Positions 35,503 to 44,936 are shown, numbered from the stretch's first letter. The stretch: DNA of 64,000 nucleotides from Tenacibaculum finnmarkense (GCF_900239185.1 NZ_OENA01000066.1:1-64000), one strand, 5' to 3'. Numbers and translations are program-made. Notes: a model not told the origin generated them from the sequence alone.

Positions 35503-36390
35503 ATGAAAAACATCGCTGTAATAGGAGCTGGAACTATGGGAAATGGTATTGCACATACCTTTGCTCAATTCGGATACACCGTTCAACTTATTGATATTTC
35601 TCAAACTGCTTTAGATAAAGGTATTGCTACGATTACCAAAAATTTAGACCGAATGCTTGGTAAAGAGAAAATATCCGAAGAAGATAAAAAAAACACCTTA
35701 CAAAATATTTCAACACATACTTCTATCAAAAAAGGCGTTCAAAATGCCGATTTAGTGGTAGAAGCTGCTACCGAAAACCTAGCGTTGAAATTAAAAATAT
35801 TTAAAGAATTAGACGAAGTTTGCCCTGAAAAAACCATTTTAGCAAGCAATACCTCTTCTATTTCTATTACACAAATTGCAGCGGTTACCAACAGACCCGA
35901 AAAAGTAATTGGTATGCACTTTATGAACCCTGTGCCGATTATGAAATTGGTAGAAATTATCAGCGGTTACAATACTACTGATGATGTATTGAATTTCACC
36001 GTTGATTTATCTAAAAAAATAGGTAAAACACCTGTTAAAGTAAACGATTACCCAGGTTTTGTAGCAAATCGTATTTTAATGCCAATGCTTAACGAGGCTA
36101 TTGAAACCCTATATAATGGCGTTGCTGGTGTTGCTGAAATTGATACGGTAATGAAGCTCGGAATGGCACACCCAATGGGACCGTTACAACTAGCTGACTT
36201 TATTGGTTTAGATGTTTGTTTATCTATATTAAACGTATTGTACGACGGTTTTAAAAACCCTAAATATGCACCCTGCCCCTTATTGGTAAACATGGTAAAT
36301 GCAGGTAAATTAGGCGTAAAATCGGGTGAAGGTTTTTACGATTATTCAGAAAATAGAAAGGCTGAAAAAGTTGCTAAAATGTTTTTATAA
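35503..36390 (+). CDS. 3-hydroxyacyl-CoA dehydrogenase (3-hydroxybutyryl-CoA type)
   Basis: 295 residues, the short single-function form. NAD-binding IGAGTMGNGIAHTFAQ, catalytic His in GMHFMNPVP with the preceding SNTSS, and the C-terminal helical domain VANRILMPMLNEA. Oxidises (S)-3-hydroxyacyl-CoA to 3-oxoacyl-CoA in short-chain fatty acid or aromatic degradation. Last gene before a terminator. Confidence 0.92.
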   Translation: MKNIAVIGAGTMGNGIAHTFAQFGYTVQLIDISQTALDKGIATITKNLDRMLGKEKISEEDKKNTLQNISTHTSIKKGVQNADLVVEAATENLALKLKIFKELDEVCPEKTILASNTSSISITQIAAVTNRPEKVIGMHFMNPVPIMKLVEIISGYNTTDDVLNFTVDLSKKIGKTPVKVNDYPGFVANRILMPMLNEAIETLYNGVAGVAEIDTVMKLGMAHPMGPLQLADFIGLDVCLSILNVLYDGFKNPKYAPCPLLVNMVNAGKLGVKSGEGFYDYSENRKAEKVAKMFL

Positions 36391-36415
36391 TTTTTTTATT
36401 TTTATTGATTCATAT

Positions 36416-36463
36416 AAAAAATCAGCAACTTTTTCTATTGAAAATTTTGCTGATTTTTTTTTT
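36416..36463 (+). terminator. Terminator of the hydroxyacyl-CoA dehydrogenase gene
   Basis: AAATCAGCAA / TTGCTGATTT with a ~20-base loop and nine T. Confidence 0.8.
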
Positions 36464-36498
36464 AACTTAACACCTCTTTTACAGATTATTTCTTAGAA

Positions 36499-37626
36499 TT
36501 ATTTCTTAGAACATTTTTTATAAATATCTTCATACATTGGCAATATCTTTTCTAACGAAAATACTTTAATATGTTGTTTTGCGTTTTCTTTAAATTCTGC
36601 TAAAATAGCTTCATTTTTTAAAATTTTAATCGCATTTGTTGCCATATCGTTTACATCGCCTAAATTACTTAAATACCCTGTTTTTCCATGGATATTCACC
36701 TCAGGTAAACCACCACAATTTGTTGAAATAACAGCTGTACTAGCTGCCATTGCTTCTAAAGCTGCTAAACCAAAGCTTTCAGTTTCTGAAGGCAATAAAA
36801 AAACATCAGAATAACATAATATTTTAGCTACTTCATTACTATTTCCTAAAAACAACACTTTGTCTTCAATATTTAGTTTTTTAGCTAAATTTTCAGCTTT
36901 TAAACGCTCAGGACCATCACCTACCATTAATAATTTTGAAGGAACTTCTTTTTGAATTTTATTGAAAATTTCAATAACATCTTGGGTTCGTTTTACAGGA
37001 CGGAAATTACTAACATGAGTTACAATTTTTTCTTCAGCAGTAGCCAAAGCAATACGTTTACATTCTCCTTGATGTGCTTGATCGTATTTTTCGCCATCAA
37101 TAAAATTATAAATTACTTTAATATCTTTTTCAATGTTAAATAAACGCAGCGTATCTGCTTTTAAACTATTAGATACTGTGGTTACCTCATCCGATTGATT
37201 AATACTAAACTCAACCGCAGTTTTATAAGTTGGATGGCTTCCAACTAGCGTAATATCGGTACCGTGAAGCGTAGTTACTACTTTTATATTAATATTCTTT
37301 TCTTGAAGCATTTTCTTCGCCATATACGCCGCATAAGCATGTGGAATCGCATAATGTACGTGTAAAACTTCTAATTGATATTTTTCAACAACCTCCACCA
37401 TTTTACTTGATAAAGCCAATTCATAAGGTTGGTATTGAAATAACGGATACTCTTCTAAAACAACTTCGTGAAAATGCAATCGATGCGAAAAAAAATCTAA
37501 TCGAACAGGCTGATTATAGGTTATAAAATGAACCTCATGTCCTTTATCGGCAAGTGCCATTCCTAATTCTGTCGCCACAACGCCACTTCCTCCAAAAGTT
37601 GGATAACAAACAATTCCTATTCTCAT
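36499..37626 (-). CDS. bshA: N-acetyl-alpha-D-glucosaminyl L-malate synthase
   Basis: 375 residues, GT4 glycosyltransferase. N-terminal GIVCYPTFGGSGVVATELG, HGTDITLVG and HVHYAIPHAYAA are BshA signatures; the donor-binding ETESFGLAALEAMA is the E-x7-E motif. It makes GlcNAc-malate from UDP-GlcNAc and malate, the first step of bacillithiol, used in Bacteroidota as a low-molecular-weight thiol. No other bsh gene is in the window. Confidence 0.93.
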   Translation of the reverse strand: MRIGIVCYPTFGGSGVVATELGMALADKGHEVHFITYNQPVRLDFFSHRLHFHEVVLEEYPLFQYQPYELALSSKMVEVVEKYQLEVLHVHYAIPHAYAAYMAKKMLQEKNINIKVVTTLHGTDITLVGSHPTYKTAVEFSINQSDEVTTVSNSLKADTLRLFNIEKDIKVIYNFIDGEKYDQAHQGECKRIALATAEEKIVTHVSNFRPVKRTQDVIEIFNKIQKEVPSKLLMVGDGPERLKAENLAKKLNIEDKVLFLGNSNEVAKILCYSDVFLLPSETESFGLAALEAMAASTAVISTNCGGLPEVNIHGKTGYLSNLGDVNDMATNAIKILKNEAILAEFKENAKQHIKVFSLEKILPMYEDIYKKCSKK

Positions 37627-37693
37627 AATTAAAGTTGATGATTATAACAGTAAATTTACAGTATTTCTTATGTTTTTATGTGAATAAAAGCAT

Positions 37694-37722
37694 AAAAAAA
37701 TCCCGCTATAAAGCGAGATTTT
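37694..37722 (-). terminator. Terminator of the transketolase N-subunit gene
   Basis: Imperfect stem AATCtCGCT / AGCGgGATT (minus strand) followed by seven T, 22 bases after the stop. Confidence 0.7.
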
Positions 37723-37744
37723 AATTTTTTATCTAAAGAATAAT

Positions 37745-38590
37745 TTAGTAATCTCCTAATGTTTCAGGGTTTTGAGCTAATGATTCTGCTAATTGTGCAT
37801 CACTTGGAGCTTTACCATGCCAAGCGTGTGTATTCATCATAAAATCGATTCCATTCCCCATTTCTGTATATAATAATACACAAACTGGTTTTCCTTTACC
37901 GGTGCGAGATTTTGCTTCAGCCATTCCTTTTAAAATAGCTTCTACATCATTTCCTTTTTTAATTTTTAATACATCCCAACCAAAAGCTTCAAATTTCGCT
38001 TGTAAGCTTCCCATTGCTAAAACCTGGTCCGTTGTACCGTCAATTTGCTTTTCGTTTACATCAATTGTTGAAATTAAATTATCAATTTTTTTCGCTGATG
38101 CATACATTGCTGCTTCCCAGTTCTGCCCTTCTTGTAATTCACCATCACCATGTAATGTATATACAATTTTATCATCTTGGTTTAACTTTTTAGCCTCTGC
38201 TGCACCAATAGCAACACTCATTCCTTGTCCTAAAGAACCCGAAGCAATACGGATACCTGGTAAATGATCGTGTGTTGTTGGATGCCCTTGTAAACGGGTG
38301 TTTAATTTTCTAAAAGTAGCCAATTCTGCTACTGGAAAAAAACCACTATGTGCTAAAACACTATAAAAAACTGGCGATATATGCCCATTTGATAAAAAGA
38401 ATAAATCTTCTTTATCTCCGTCCATTTTAAAATCAGTAGAATATTCCATGATTTCTTGATACAAACAGGTAATAAATTCTGCACATCCTAAAGAACCTCC
38501 TGGGTGTCCTGAATTTACTGCGTGTACCATTCGAACGATATCTCTACGAACTTGTTGTGTAAAATCTTGTAGTTGTTGTGTTGTTGGCAT
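37745..38590 (-). CDS. Transketolase, N-terminal subunit
   Basis: 281 residues from MPTTQQLQDFTQQVRRD. It covers only the thiamine-diphosphate-binding half: AVNSGHPGGSLG, LSNGHISP, SGSLGQGMS and the GDGELQEGQNWEA diphosphate motif. Split transketolases are known in Bacteroidota, but the C-terminal subunit gene is not next to this one: a terminator and bshA follow. An in-frame ATG at 38710 would add 40 residues, but the TAnnTTTG box at 38627-38634 lies inside that extension, so the shorter start is right. Upstream gene ends 76 bases away. Confidence 0.92.
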   Translation of the reverse strand: MPTTQQLQDFTQQVRRDIVRMVHAVNSGHPGGSLGCAEFITCLYQEIMEYSTDFKMDGDKEDLFFLSNGHISPVFYSVLAHSGFFPVAELATFRKLNTRLQGHPTTHDHLPGIRIASGSLGQGMSVAIGAAEAKKLNQDDKIVYTLHGDGELQEGQNWEAAMYASAKKIDNLISTIDVNEKQIDGTTDQVLAMGSLQAKFEAFGWDVLKIKKGNDVEAILKGMAEAKSRTGKGKPVCVLLYTEMGNGIDFMMNTHAWHGKAPSDAQLAESLAQNPETLGDY

Positions 38591-38626
38591 TGTTGTGTTG
38601 TTTTGATGTGTCTTGTTATATCTAGG

Positions 38627-38634
38627 CAAAAGTA
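38627..38634 (-). promoter_or_regulatory. -7 box of the transketolase gene
   Basis: Minus strand reads TACTTTTG, 37 bases before the ATG at 38590; it decides the start. Confidence 0.55.
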
Positions 38635-38666
38635 ACGGTTTATAAAACAATTGCCAATTACTTTTT

Positions 38667-39941
38667 TTAAGTTTTTTGCTTTTTCTTTTTTGCCGCAGGA
38701 AATAACACATTATTTAAAATTAAACGATATCCTGGTGATGTAGGATGTAACTCTAATTCGGTTTTTGGGTCGCCAATTCTATGTTGATAATCCTCAGGGT
38801 CGTGACCTCCATAAAAAGTAAACATTCCTTTTCCTTTTGTTCCGTGGATATATTTCCCTTCTCCATTGGTCGGATTCTCACCTAAAACTAGCACGGTAGA
38901 TTTTATTGTATTACCATCAAACGAAGTAGTTTGCCCCATAAACCCTTTGACTAATTGCGTATGATTCTGGGTAAGCATGGTAGGCACTTGATCCCACTTT
39001 GCCGAAAACTCTTTCAAGGTAAAATAATCTACTTCTTTTTTTATTTTACGCTTACGAGTCATATCAATAGAAGAAAATTCGTAGGTTGTTGGGTTACGAA
39101 TCAATTCAAAATCTTTAAAAGCAAAGGTCTTATTAAAATTTATTTTTGATTGATAATTAGCTTCCGAAGCATCTGAGTCAAACATTCCTTCACAAATATC
39201 TACGCCATCGGCGGATAAAGCGATGTCAAAACTATCGGTTGCTGAGCACATGGCAAACATAAAACCACCACCAATTACATAATCTCTAATTTTTTTAGCA
39301 ACAGCACTTTTTTCTTCGGATACTTTTGCATACCCTAATTTTGTTGCCAATGCTTCTGCATCTTTTTTCTGCTGAATATACCAAGGAGCTGTTCTAAAAG
39401 CTCCGTAAAAACGACCATATTGCCCTGTAAAATCTTCGTGATGCAAGTGCAACCACTCGTATAATAACAATTTATCATTTAAAATTTCTTGATCATAAAT
39501 TACATCAAAAGGAATTTCGGCATAGGTTAACACCATGGTTACCGCATCATCCCAAGGCATTTTTCCTTTTGGAGAATACACCGCTATTTTAGGCGCTTTT
39601 TCGAGCGTTACAGCTTCTTGATTCTTTGAAGGTGATGAAATTTCTTCTAAAATTAATTGGGCTTTAGCATCTGAAATTACTTGATACGAAACTCCTCTAA
39701 TTTTACATTCTTTTTCTAGCGAATTATTATTTTCTAGTAAAAAAGCACCACCATCATAGTTTAACAACCACTTTGATTTTAAGCCGTTTTCTAAAGCATA
39801 ATAAACAATTCCGTAGGCTTTTAAATGATTTTTCTGATTTTCGTTGCTCATCGGAACATACAAAAAAGATGCCCAAAGCGAGTTTGAAATCAATAAAAAT
39901 AATACGATATGTAGTGTTTTTTTAAAACTAACCATTATCAA
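38667..39941 (-). CDS. Exported conserved protein (often named asparagine synthetase B)
   Basis: 424 residues. It begins with a Sec signal peptide (about 6-25, ending LWAS). Visible parts are GIVYYALENGLKSKWLLNYD, KIAVYSPKGKMPWDDAVTMV, YGGHDPEDYQHRIGD and SPGYRLILNNVLFP; the 120-250 region resembles a Rossmann/class I amidotransferase-like fold (FAMCSATDSFDIAL). There is no N-terminal Cys2 amidotransferase or ATP pyrophosphatase motif, so true asparagine synthesis is unlikely. Starts 14 bases inside the preceding gene, so translationally coupled. Confidence 0.7.
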   Translation of the reverse strand: MIMVSFKKTLHIVLFLLISNSLWASFLYVPMSNENQKNHLKAYGIVYYALENGLKSKWLLNYDGGAFLLENNNSLEKECKIRGVSYQVISDAKAQLILEEISSPSKNQEAVTLEKAPKIAVYSPKGKMPWDDAVTMVLTYAEIPFDVIYDQEILNDKLLLYEWLHLHHEDFTGQYGRFYGAFRTAPWYIQQKKDAEALATKLGYAKVSEEKSAVAKKIRDYVIGGGFMFAMCSATDSFDIALSADGVDICEGMFDSDASEANYQSKINFNKTFAFKDFELIRNPTTYEFSSIDMTRKRKIKKEVDYFTLKEFSAKWDQVPTMLTQNHTQLVKGFMGQTTSFDGNTIKSTVLVLGENPTNGEGKYIHGTKGKGMFTFYGGHDPEDYQHRIGDPKTELELHPTSPGYRLILNNVLFPAAKKKKQKT

Positions 39942-40227
39942 TCGGTAATTGATTTACAATTTCATTAATTTTACTTCTTAACTCTGGTTTTGTTAGGTAA
40001 GCGTTCATCAATGTGTACAAATCAAAATCTCCAACCGAACCTGCATTAAGATTTAATACATCTGTAAACGCTACTACTGCCTTATCAATATCATTATTAT
40101 TAATAAATTGCGGAGAAGCAGGTTTTTTCTTTTTAGTTAATGCTGGCTGACCATTATATTGGTATTGTGAAAATTGATTTAAAAAATCAATAATTTTTTC
40201 ATGTCTTTCTTGATTACTTAATTTCAT
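39928..40227 (-). CDS. Small conserved protein of unknown function
   Basis: 99 residues, soluble, no signal. An N-terminal helix MKLSNQERHEKIIDFLNQFS, a Lys/Pro-rich linker (TKKKKPASPQ) and a C-terminal helical part DLYTLMNAYLTKPELRSKI. No family recognised. It lies 82 bases after dnaB (with a hairpin between) and overlaps the exported-protein gene by 14 bases. Confidence 0.7.
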   Translation of the reverse strand: MKLSNQERHEKIIDFLNQFSQYQYNGQPALTKKKKPASPQFINNNDIDKAVVAFTDVLNLNAGSVGDFDLYTLMNAYLTKPELRSKINEIVNQLPIDNG

Positions 40228-40247
40228 ATCTAAATATTTTTTAAACT

Positions 40248-40283
40248 AAAATACACAATTACCAAGTAGCAATTGTGTATTTT
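40248..40283 (-). terminator. Terminator-like hairpin after dnaB
   Basis: AAAATACACAATT / AATTGTGTATTTT with a 10-base loop between dnaB and the next minus-strand gene; may only attenuate. Confidence 0.65.
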
Positions 40284-40309
40284 ATATGTTTTTATGATTT
40301 TTTTAAAAA

Positions 40310-41836
40310 TTAAAACGGCACATCGTCATCGCTAGGACCAAAAGCATCTTCTGGCGAAGCAAAATTACTAGAGGCTACTTCGTTATTAAAACTGTCGGCA
40401 ATACCGCCATTCATACTCGATTCAAATTCACTACTATTTCCTTCATCTAAATCAGAAAACAAGGCTAAATGTCCTGTAAATTTCAAACGAATATTATCCA
40501 TTCCTCCGTTACGATGTTTTGCAACAATAAACTCTCCCTGTCCTTCACATGGCGTATGATCGTCGTCATCCCATTCGGTCATTCCGTAATATTCAGGACG
40601 AAAAATAAACGAAACAATATCAGCATCTTGCTCAATTGCTCCTGATTCACGTAAATCAGAAAGTAATGGTCTTTTTGAACCTCCACGAGTTTCCACGGCA
40701 CGTGATAACTGCGATAATGCAATTACAGGAATACTCAATTCCTTTGCCAATGCCTTTAAATTTCGAGAAATTGTTGATATTTCTTGTTCACGATTTCCTG
40801 ACGAACCTCCTGCAGTCATTAATTGTAAATAATCAATCACAATTATTTTCACATCGTGTTGCGATACTAAACGCCTGGCTTTTGCACGTAAATCAAAAAT
40901 TGAAAGTGCAGGTGTATCATCAATAAAAATTGGCGCATCTGAAAGTTTTTTAACCTTTACATTTAGCTGTTCCCATTCATGAGGTTCTAAATCTCCTTTA
41001 CGTAATTTTTCTGATGTCAAGCCTGTTTCCGAAGAAATCATACGGGTAATTAACTGTACCGATGACATTTCTAATGAAAAAACAGCGACACCATGCCCAA
41101 AATCAATTGCCATATTTTTAGCCATTGAAATTACAAATGCCGTTTTTCCCATACCAGGACGTGCGGCAATAATAATTAAATCGGAAGGTTGCCAGCCCGA
41201 TGTTAAGGCATCTAATTTGCTAAAACCTGTTTGCAAACCACTCATTCCGCCTTTTCCTGAAATTTCTTGTATTCTATTAATAGATTGCTGTACTAATGAA
41301 TCGGCTCTTTCGGCTCCTTTTTTAAGATTTCCTTGGGTTACTTCAAATAATTTACCTTCGGCTTCGTCTAATAAATCAAAAACATCAACAGTTTCGTTAT
41401 AAGAGTTTTCAATGATTTCCGAAGAAATGGTAATTAACCTACGTTGAATGTATTTTTCTAAAATAATACGGGAGTGAAACTCAATATGTGCCGAAGAGGC
41501 TACTTTTTGAGTTAAACCGATTAAGAAAAAATCACCCCCAGCTACGGCTAATTTTCCTGTCTTTTTTAATTGATTTGATACTGAAAGCAAATCAATTGGT
41601 TCAGAATTTTGAAAAAGCGTATAAATTGCCTGATACACTTCTTGATGTCTTTTGTCATAAAAAGATTCAGGCGCAAGAATATCAATTACCTCGTCAATTC
41701 CTTTTTTATCAATCATCATAGCACCCAAAACTGCCTCCTCTAGCTCTAAAGCTTGTGGTGGTAATTTTCCTTTTTCAAGACTAACAGTTCTACTGTTATT
41801 CGTTTTTCTTCCTCTGTCAGATTGAGTTCGTTCCAT
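40310..41836 (-). CDS. dnaB: Replicative DNA helicase DnaB
   Basis: 508 residues. Disordered basic N-terminus, then the DnaB N domain (about 25-130, LPPQALELEEAVLGAM) and RecA-like domain with Walker A ARPGMGKTA, Walker B VIDYLQLM and the arginine-finger region SQLSRAVE, RRGG-like ETRGGSKRP. The acidic tail ends GPSDDDVPF. It unwinds DNA 5' to 3' at the replication fork. The minus-strand TATCTTTG box at 41841-41848 ends only 4 bases before the ATG, so the mRNA may be leaderless. Confidence 0.96.
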   Translation of the reverse strand: MERTQSDRGRKTNNSRTVSLEKGKLPPQALELEEAVLGAMMIDKKGIDEVIDILAPESFYDKRHQEVYQAIYTLFQNSEPIDLLSVSNQLKKTGKLAVAGGDFFLIGLTQKVASSAHIEFHSRIILEKYIQRRLITISSEIIENSYNETVDVFDLLDEAEGKLFEVTQGNLKKGAERADSLVQQSINRIQEISGKGGMSGLQTGFSKLDALTSGWQPSDLIIIAARPGMGKTAFVISMAKNMAIDFGHGVAVFSLEMSSVQLITRMISSETGLTSEKLRKGDLEPHEWEQLNVKVKKLSDAPIFIDDTPALSIFDLRAKARRLVSQHDVKIIVIDYLQLMTAGGSSGNREQEISTISRNLKALAKELSIPVIALSQLSRAVETRGGSKRPLLSDLRESGAIEQDADIVSFIFRPEYYGMTEWDDDDHTPCEGQGEFIVAKHRNGGMDNIRLKFTGHLALFSDLDEGNSSEFESSMNGGIADSFNNEVASSNFASPEDAFGPSDDDVPF

Positions 41837-41840
41837 GGGG

Positions 41841-41848
41841 CAAAGATA
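41841..41848 (-). promoter_or_regulatory. -7 box of dnaB, very close to the start
   Basis: Minus strand reads TATCTTTG and is separated from the ATG by CCCC only. Confidence 0.5.
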
Positions 41849-41962
41849 ATTTTTTCAACTGATATTTTTAGTAGCAGTCTTTAACTTTATTTATCAAAAA
41901 ATAACCTACAAAAAATAGTCATTATTTTGCTTAAAACCTAGTGTTTTTACAGCTAACTTTCT

Positions 41963-41970
41963 TATTTTTG
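41963..41970 (+). promoter_or_regulatory. -7 box of the DUF3810 gene, very close to the start
   Basis: TATTTTTG ends 5 bases before the ATG at 41976. Confidence 0.5.
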
Positions 41971-41975
41971 AAGAT

Positions 41976-43046
41976 ATGAAACAGGCTAAAATAAAAATAA
42001 TTATAGCACTTACCCTACCTATTCAACTATTTCTTGTACATTTTTTAAGTAAAAAACCACAATGGATAGCTCACTATTATAGCAACGGAATTTATCCTTA
42101 TATTTCTAAAACACTACGGCTGATTTTAGGTTGGATTCCTTTTTCTGTAGGCGATATATTGGGTTTAGTTTTATTATTTCTAATGATAAAAGCCTGTTAC
42201 TCTTTGATTAAAAATAACTTTAAAAATAGTGTTTCAAAATTTTTACAGTTTACAGGTATTTTATCGCTGCTTTATTTTTGCTTTTATGCCTTTTGGGGAT
42301 TGAATTATTTTAGAGAACCTTTGGCTGAAAATTTAGGATTAAAACAAGCAAATTATAGCACGGAACAACTTATTGAAACTACGCAAAAAATTATTTTTGA
42401 ATTAAATAAAACACATCTAGATATTACCCATAATGATACTATTAAAGTAACTGTTCCTCACACTCGAAAACAAATATATGGCTTAGCCACTAGCGGATAC
42501 AAGCAGTTAGAAAAGCAATATCCGCAGTTAAAATATCAATTTCCATCAATAAAAAGCTCGGTAGTTAGCTTATTTCAATCTTATAACGGAACTGGCGGCT
42601 ATATTAACCCTATTACTAGCGAAGCACAAATAAATGACCTGCTTCCTAAAACAGGTTATCCTGCAACAACTTGCCATGAAATGGCGCATCAAATTGGTTG
42701 GGCAGCTGAAAATGATGCCAATTTTGTAGGCTTTTTGGCGGCTATTTCAAATGAAGATCTGTATTTTAAATATTCTGGATACAGAATGGCGTACACCTAT
42801 TGTATTAACCAGGTTTATAAAAGAGATAAAAACAGCGCGAAAAAGCTAAGAAACACCGTAAATAAAGGGATTTATAAAGATTATAACGACAGTTATTTAC
42901 ATTGGCAGCAATTTAAAAACCCTATTGAACCGTATTTTAAAAAAGGATACAACGCTTATTTAAAGGCAAACAACCAAGTAAATGGTATAAAATCGTACAG
43001 TTATGTAGTAGATTTGCTCATTGCTTATTTTACTCAAAAAAACTAA
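41976..43046 (+). CDS. DUF3810 membrane protein with HExxH motif
   Basis: 356 residues. Three N-terminal membrane helices (about 6-24, 54-76, 92-112) precede an extracytoplasmic or cytoplasmic domain with a zinc-peptidase motif CHEMAHQIG (His234, Glu235, His238) and a later NEDLYFKY that could give a third ligand. This is the DUF3810 layout; peptidase activity is inferred from the motif. A lipoprotein gene follows after 16 bases, so the two may act together. Confidence 0.83.
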   Translation: MKQAKIKIIIALTLPIQLFLVHFLSKKPQWIAHYYSNGIYPYISKTLRLILGWIPFSVGDILGLVLLFLMIKACYSLIKNNFKNSVSKFLQFTGILSLLYFCFYAFWGLNYFREPLAENLGLKQANYSTEQLIETTQKIIFELNKTHLDITHNDTIKVTVPHTRKQIYGLATSGYKQLEKQYPQLKYQFPSIKSSVVSLFQSYNGTGGYINPITSEAQINDLLPKTGYPATTCHEMAHQIGWAAENDANFVGFLAAISNEDLYFKYSGYRMAYTYCINQVYKRDKNSAKKLRNTVNKGIYKDYNDSYLHWQQFKNPIEPYFKKGYNAYLKANNQVNGIKSYSYVVDLLIAYFTQKN

Positions 43047-43062
43047 AATTAATTACTTATTT

Positions 43063-43635
43063 ATGAACTATTTTTCAGCTTTTGTTGCATTTTCTGCAAG
43101 CCTTATTTTACTAACTTCTTGTAATTCATCTTCCGAATTAAAAAAAGATTTCACCTGTAAAAATGATGCTTTTTATCAGGAAAACACTCTTAAAGAACAA
43201 GAAGATTTCCGAAAATATTTTACAACCTACTTCCCTAAAAATTGGAAAGTAAATTTATATTACGACACTAAAAAAACATCTATTTATGCCGCAGATACCA
43301 CTGTTAATTTAACAAAAACAACGCTTATCGATGTAACATTGGTACACAATACTGTTTATATTGATCAGACTTTTGCCCAAAAAATTACAGCAGACAACAA
43401 AAAAATGGGCTTAACAGAACTTAAAACAAAGCACTTACAATTATTTAAGAAACCTTCTTATTATAGTTATGCCCAAGGAAAAAAAGGCAAACATTCCTAT
43501 CATATTTTAAATACCTTTACAAAAATAAACACCGATAATTTTTTACACGTTAAAACGGAAGTTTATGGCGATTCTTTGGTTACAGAACGCTTCTGCAAAG
43601 CCATCGAATTAATCGAAAAAATAAACCTAAATTAA
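43063..43635 (+). CDS. Lipoprotein of unknown function
   Basis: 190 residues from ATG 43063, which gives a clean signal peptide II with LLTSC (Cys20); an upstream TTG at 43021 overlaps DUF3810 and would spoil it. Mature part: short helices then strands (NWKVNLYYDTKKTSIYAAD, LIDVTLVHNTVYI, LHVKTEVYGDSLVTERFC). A PsbP/Mog1-like fold is conceivable, but I recognise no family. Directly downstream of DUF3810 and 44 bases before pepT. Confidence 0.7.
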   Translation: MNYFSAFVAFSASLILLTSCNSSSELKKDFTCKNDAFYQENTLKEQEDFRKYFTTYFPKNWKVNLYYDTKKTSIYAADTTVNLTKTTLIDVTLVHNTVYIDQTFAQKITADNKKMGLTELKTKHLQLFKKPSYYSYAQGKKGKHSYHILNTFTKINTDNFLHVKTEVYGDSLVTERFCKAIELIEKINLN

Positions 43636-43679
43636 TATTTTTAGAACATCCAATAGAAAATAACATAAATAAAAACACA

Positions 43680-44918
43680 ATGAACAAACAACATATTATC
43701 AATCGTTTTATCAAATACGCAACTATTGATACCGAAAGTAACCCTAACAATCCTGCGTTTCCAAGTTCTGAAAACCAATGGGATTTAGCAAAAGTTCTTG
43801 AAAAAGAGCTAAAAGAAATGGGAATGGAAGACGTTGAATTAGACGAAAACTGTTACCTAATGGCTACTTTACCTAGTAATTTAGACTACGAAGTGCCAAC
43901 TATCGGTTTTGTTGCACATATTGATACCAGCCCAGATTTTACGGGTAAAAATGTAAAGCCTCAAATTCATGAGAATTACGACGGAAAAGACATTCTTTTA
44001 AATAAAGAAGAAAACATTGTGTTGTCTGCTGATTATTTTGAAGATTTATTACAATATAAAGGACAAACAATTATTACTACAGACGGTACCACGCTTTTAG
44101 GTGCCGACGATAAAGCAGGTGTTACCGAAATTGTTTCGGCAATGGAATACTTAATCCAAAATCCTGAAATTAAACACGGTAAAATTAGAGTTTGTTTTCC
44201 ACCTGATGAAGAAGTTGGTAAAGGAGCGCATATGTTTGACGTAGAAAAGTTTGGGGCTAAGTGGGCATATACCATGGACGGAAGTCAAATTGGAGAGCTT
44301 GAATATGAAAACTTTAATGCTGCAGGTGCTAAGATTACTGTAAATGGTAAAATTGTACATCCTGGTTATGCCAAAGGAAAATTAATTAATTCAATGACTA
44401 TTGCTAGCGAATTAATTAATAAGTTACCTAAAAATGAAGTTCCTGAAAAAACAACAGGGTATGAAGGATTTTTTCACTTACACCAACTAGAAGGTAAGGT
44501 TGAAAAAACTGTTTTACAGTACATTATTAGAGACCATGATATGGAATTATTTTTAGGTCGTAAGCAAGCTATGTTAAATTTAGTATCAGAAATGAATGCT
44601 GAATTAGGGCAGGATTTAATTGATATTGAAATTAAAGATCAATATTATAACATGAAGGAAAAAGTAACTCCTGTTATGCATATTGTTGATATTGCCGAAG
44701 AAGTTATGAACGATTTAGGTATTAAACCATTAATTAAAGCAATTAGAGGTGGTACTGATGGTTCTCAATTATCGTACAAAGGTTTACCATGCCCTAATAT
44801 TTTTGCCGGTGGGCATAATTTTCACGGACGTTATGAATACGTACCTGTTGAAAGCATTTTAAAAGCAACCGAAGTAATTGTTGGTATTGCTCAAAAAGTA
44901 GCGGTTAAATTCAAATAA
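43680..44918 (+). CDS. pepT: Peptidase T (aminotripeptidase)
   Basis: 412 residues, M20B family. Metal ligands and catalytic residues in FVAHIDTSPDF, LGADDKAGVTEI, FPPDEEVGKGAHMF, YTMDG and the late GHNFHGRYEYVP. It removes the N-terminal residue of tripeptides in the cytoplasm using two zinc ions. It may be transcribed with the two preceding genes; a strong terminator follows. Confidence 0.95.
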   Translation: MNKQHIINRFIKYATIDTESNPNNPAFPSSENQWDLAKVLEKELKEMGMEDVELDENCYLMATLPSNLDYEVPTIGFVAHIDTSPDFTGKNVKPQIHENYDGKDILLNKEENIVLSADYFEDLLQYKGQTIITTDGTTLLGADDKAGVTEIVSAMEYLIQNPEIKHGKIRVCFPPDEEVGKGAHMFDVEKFGAKWAYTMDGSQIGELEYENFNAAGAKITVNGKIVHPGYAKGKLINSMTIASELINKLPKNEVPEKTTGYEGFFHLHQLEGKVEKTVLQYIIRDHDMELFLGRKQAMLNLVSEMNAELGQDLIDIEIKDQYYNMKEKVTPVMHIVDIAEEVMNDLGIKPLIKAIRGGTDGSQLSYKGLPCPNIFAGGHNFHGRYEYVPVESILKATEVIVGIAQKVAVKFK

Positions 44919-44936
44919 AAAATAGTTGAAATATTT

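Noticed and set aside
38591..38710. 40-residue N-terminal extension of transketolase
   Set aside because: The promoter -7 box is inside it, the extension overlaps the preceding gene, and family proteins begin near MPTTQQ.
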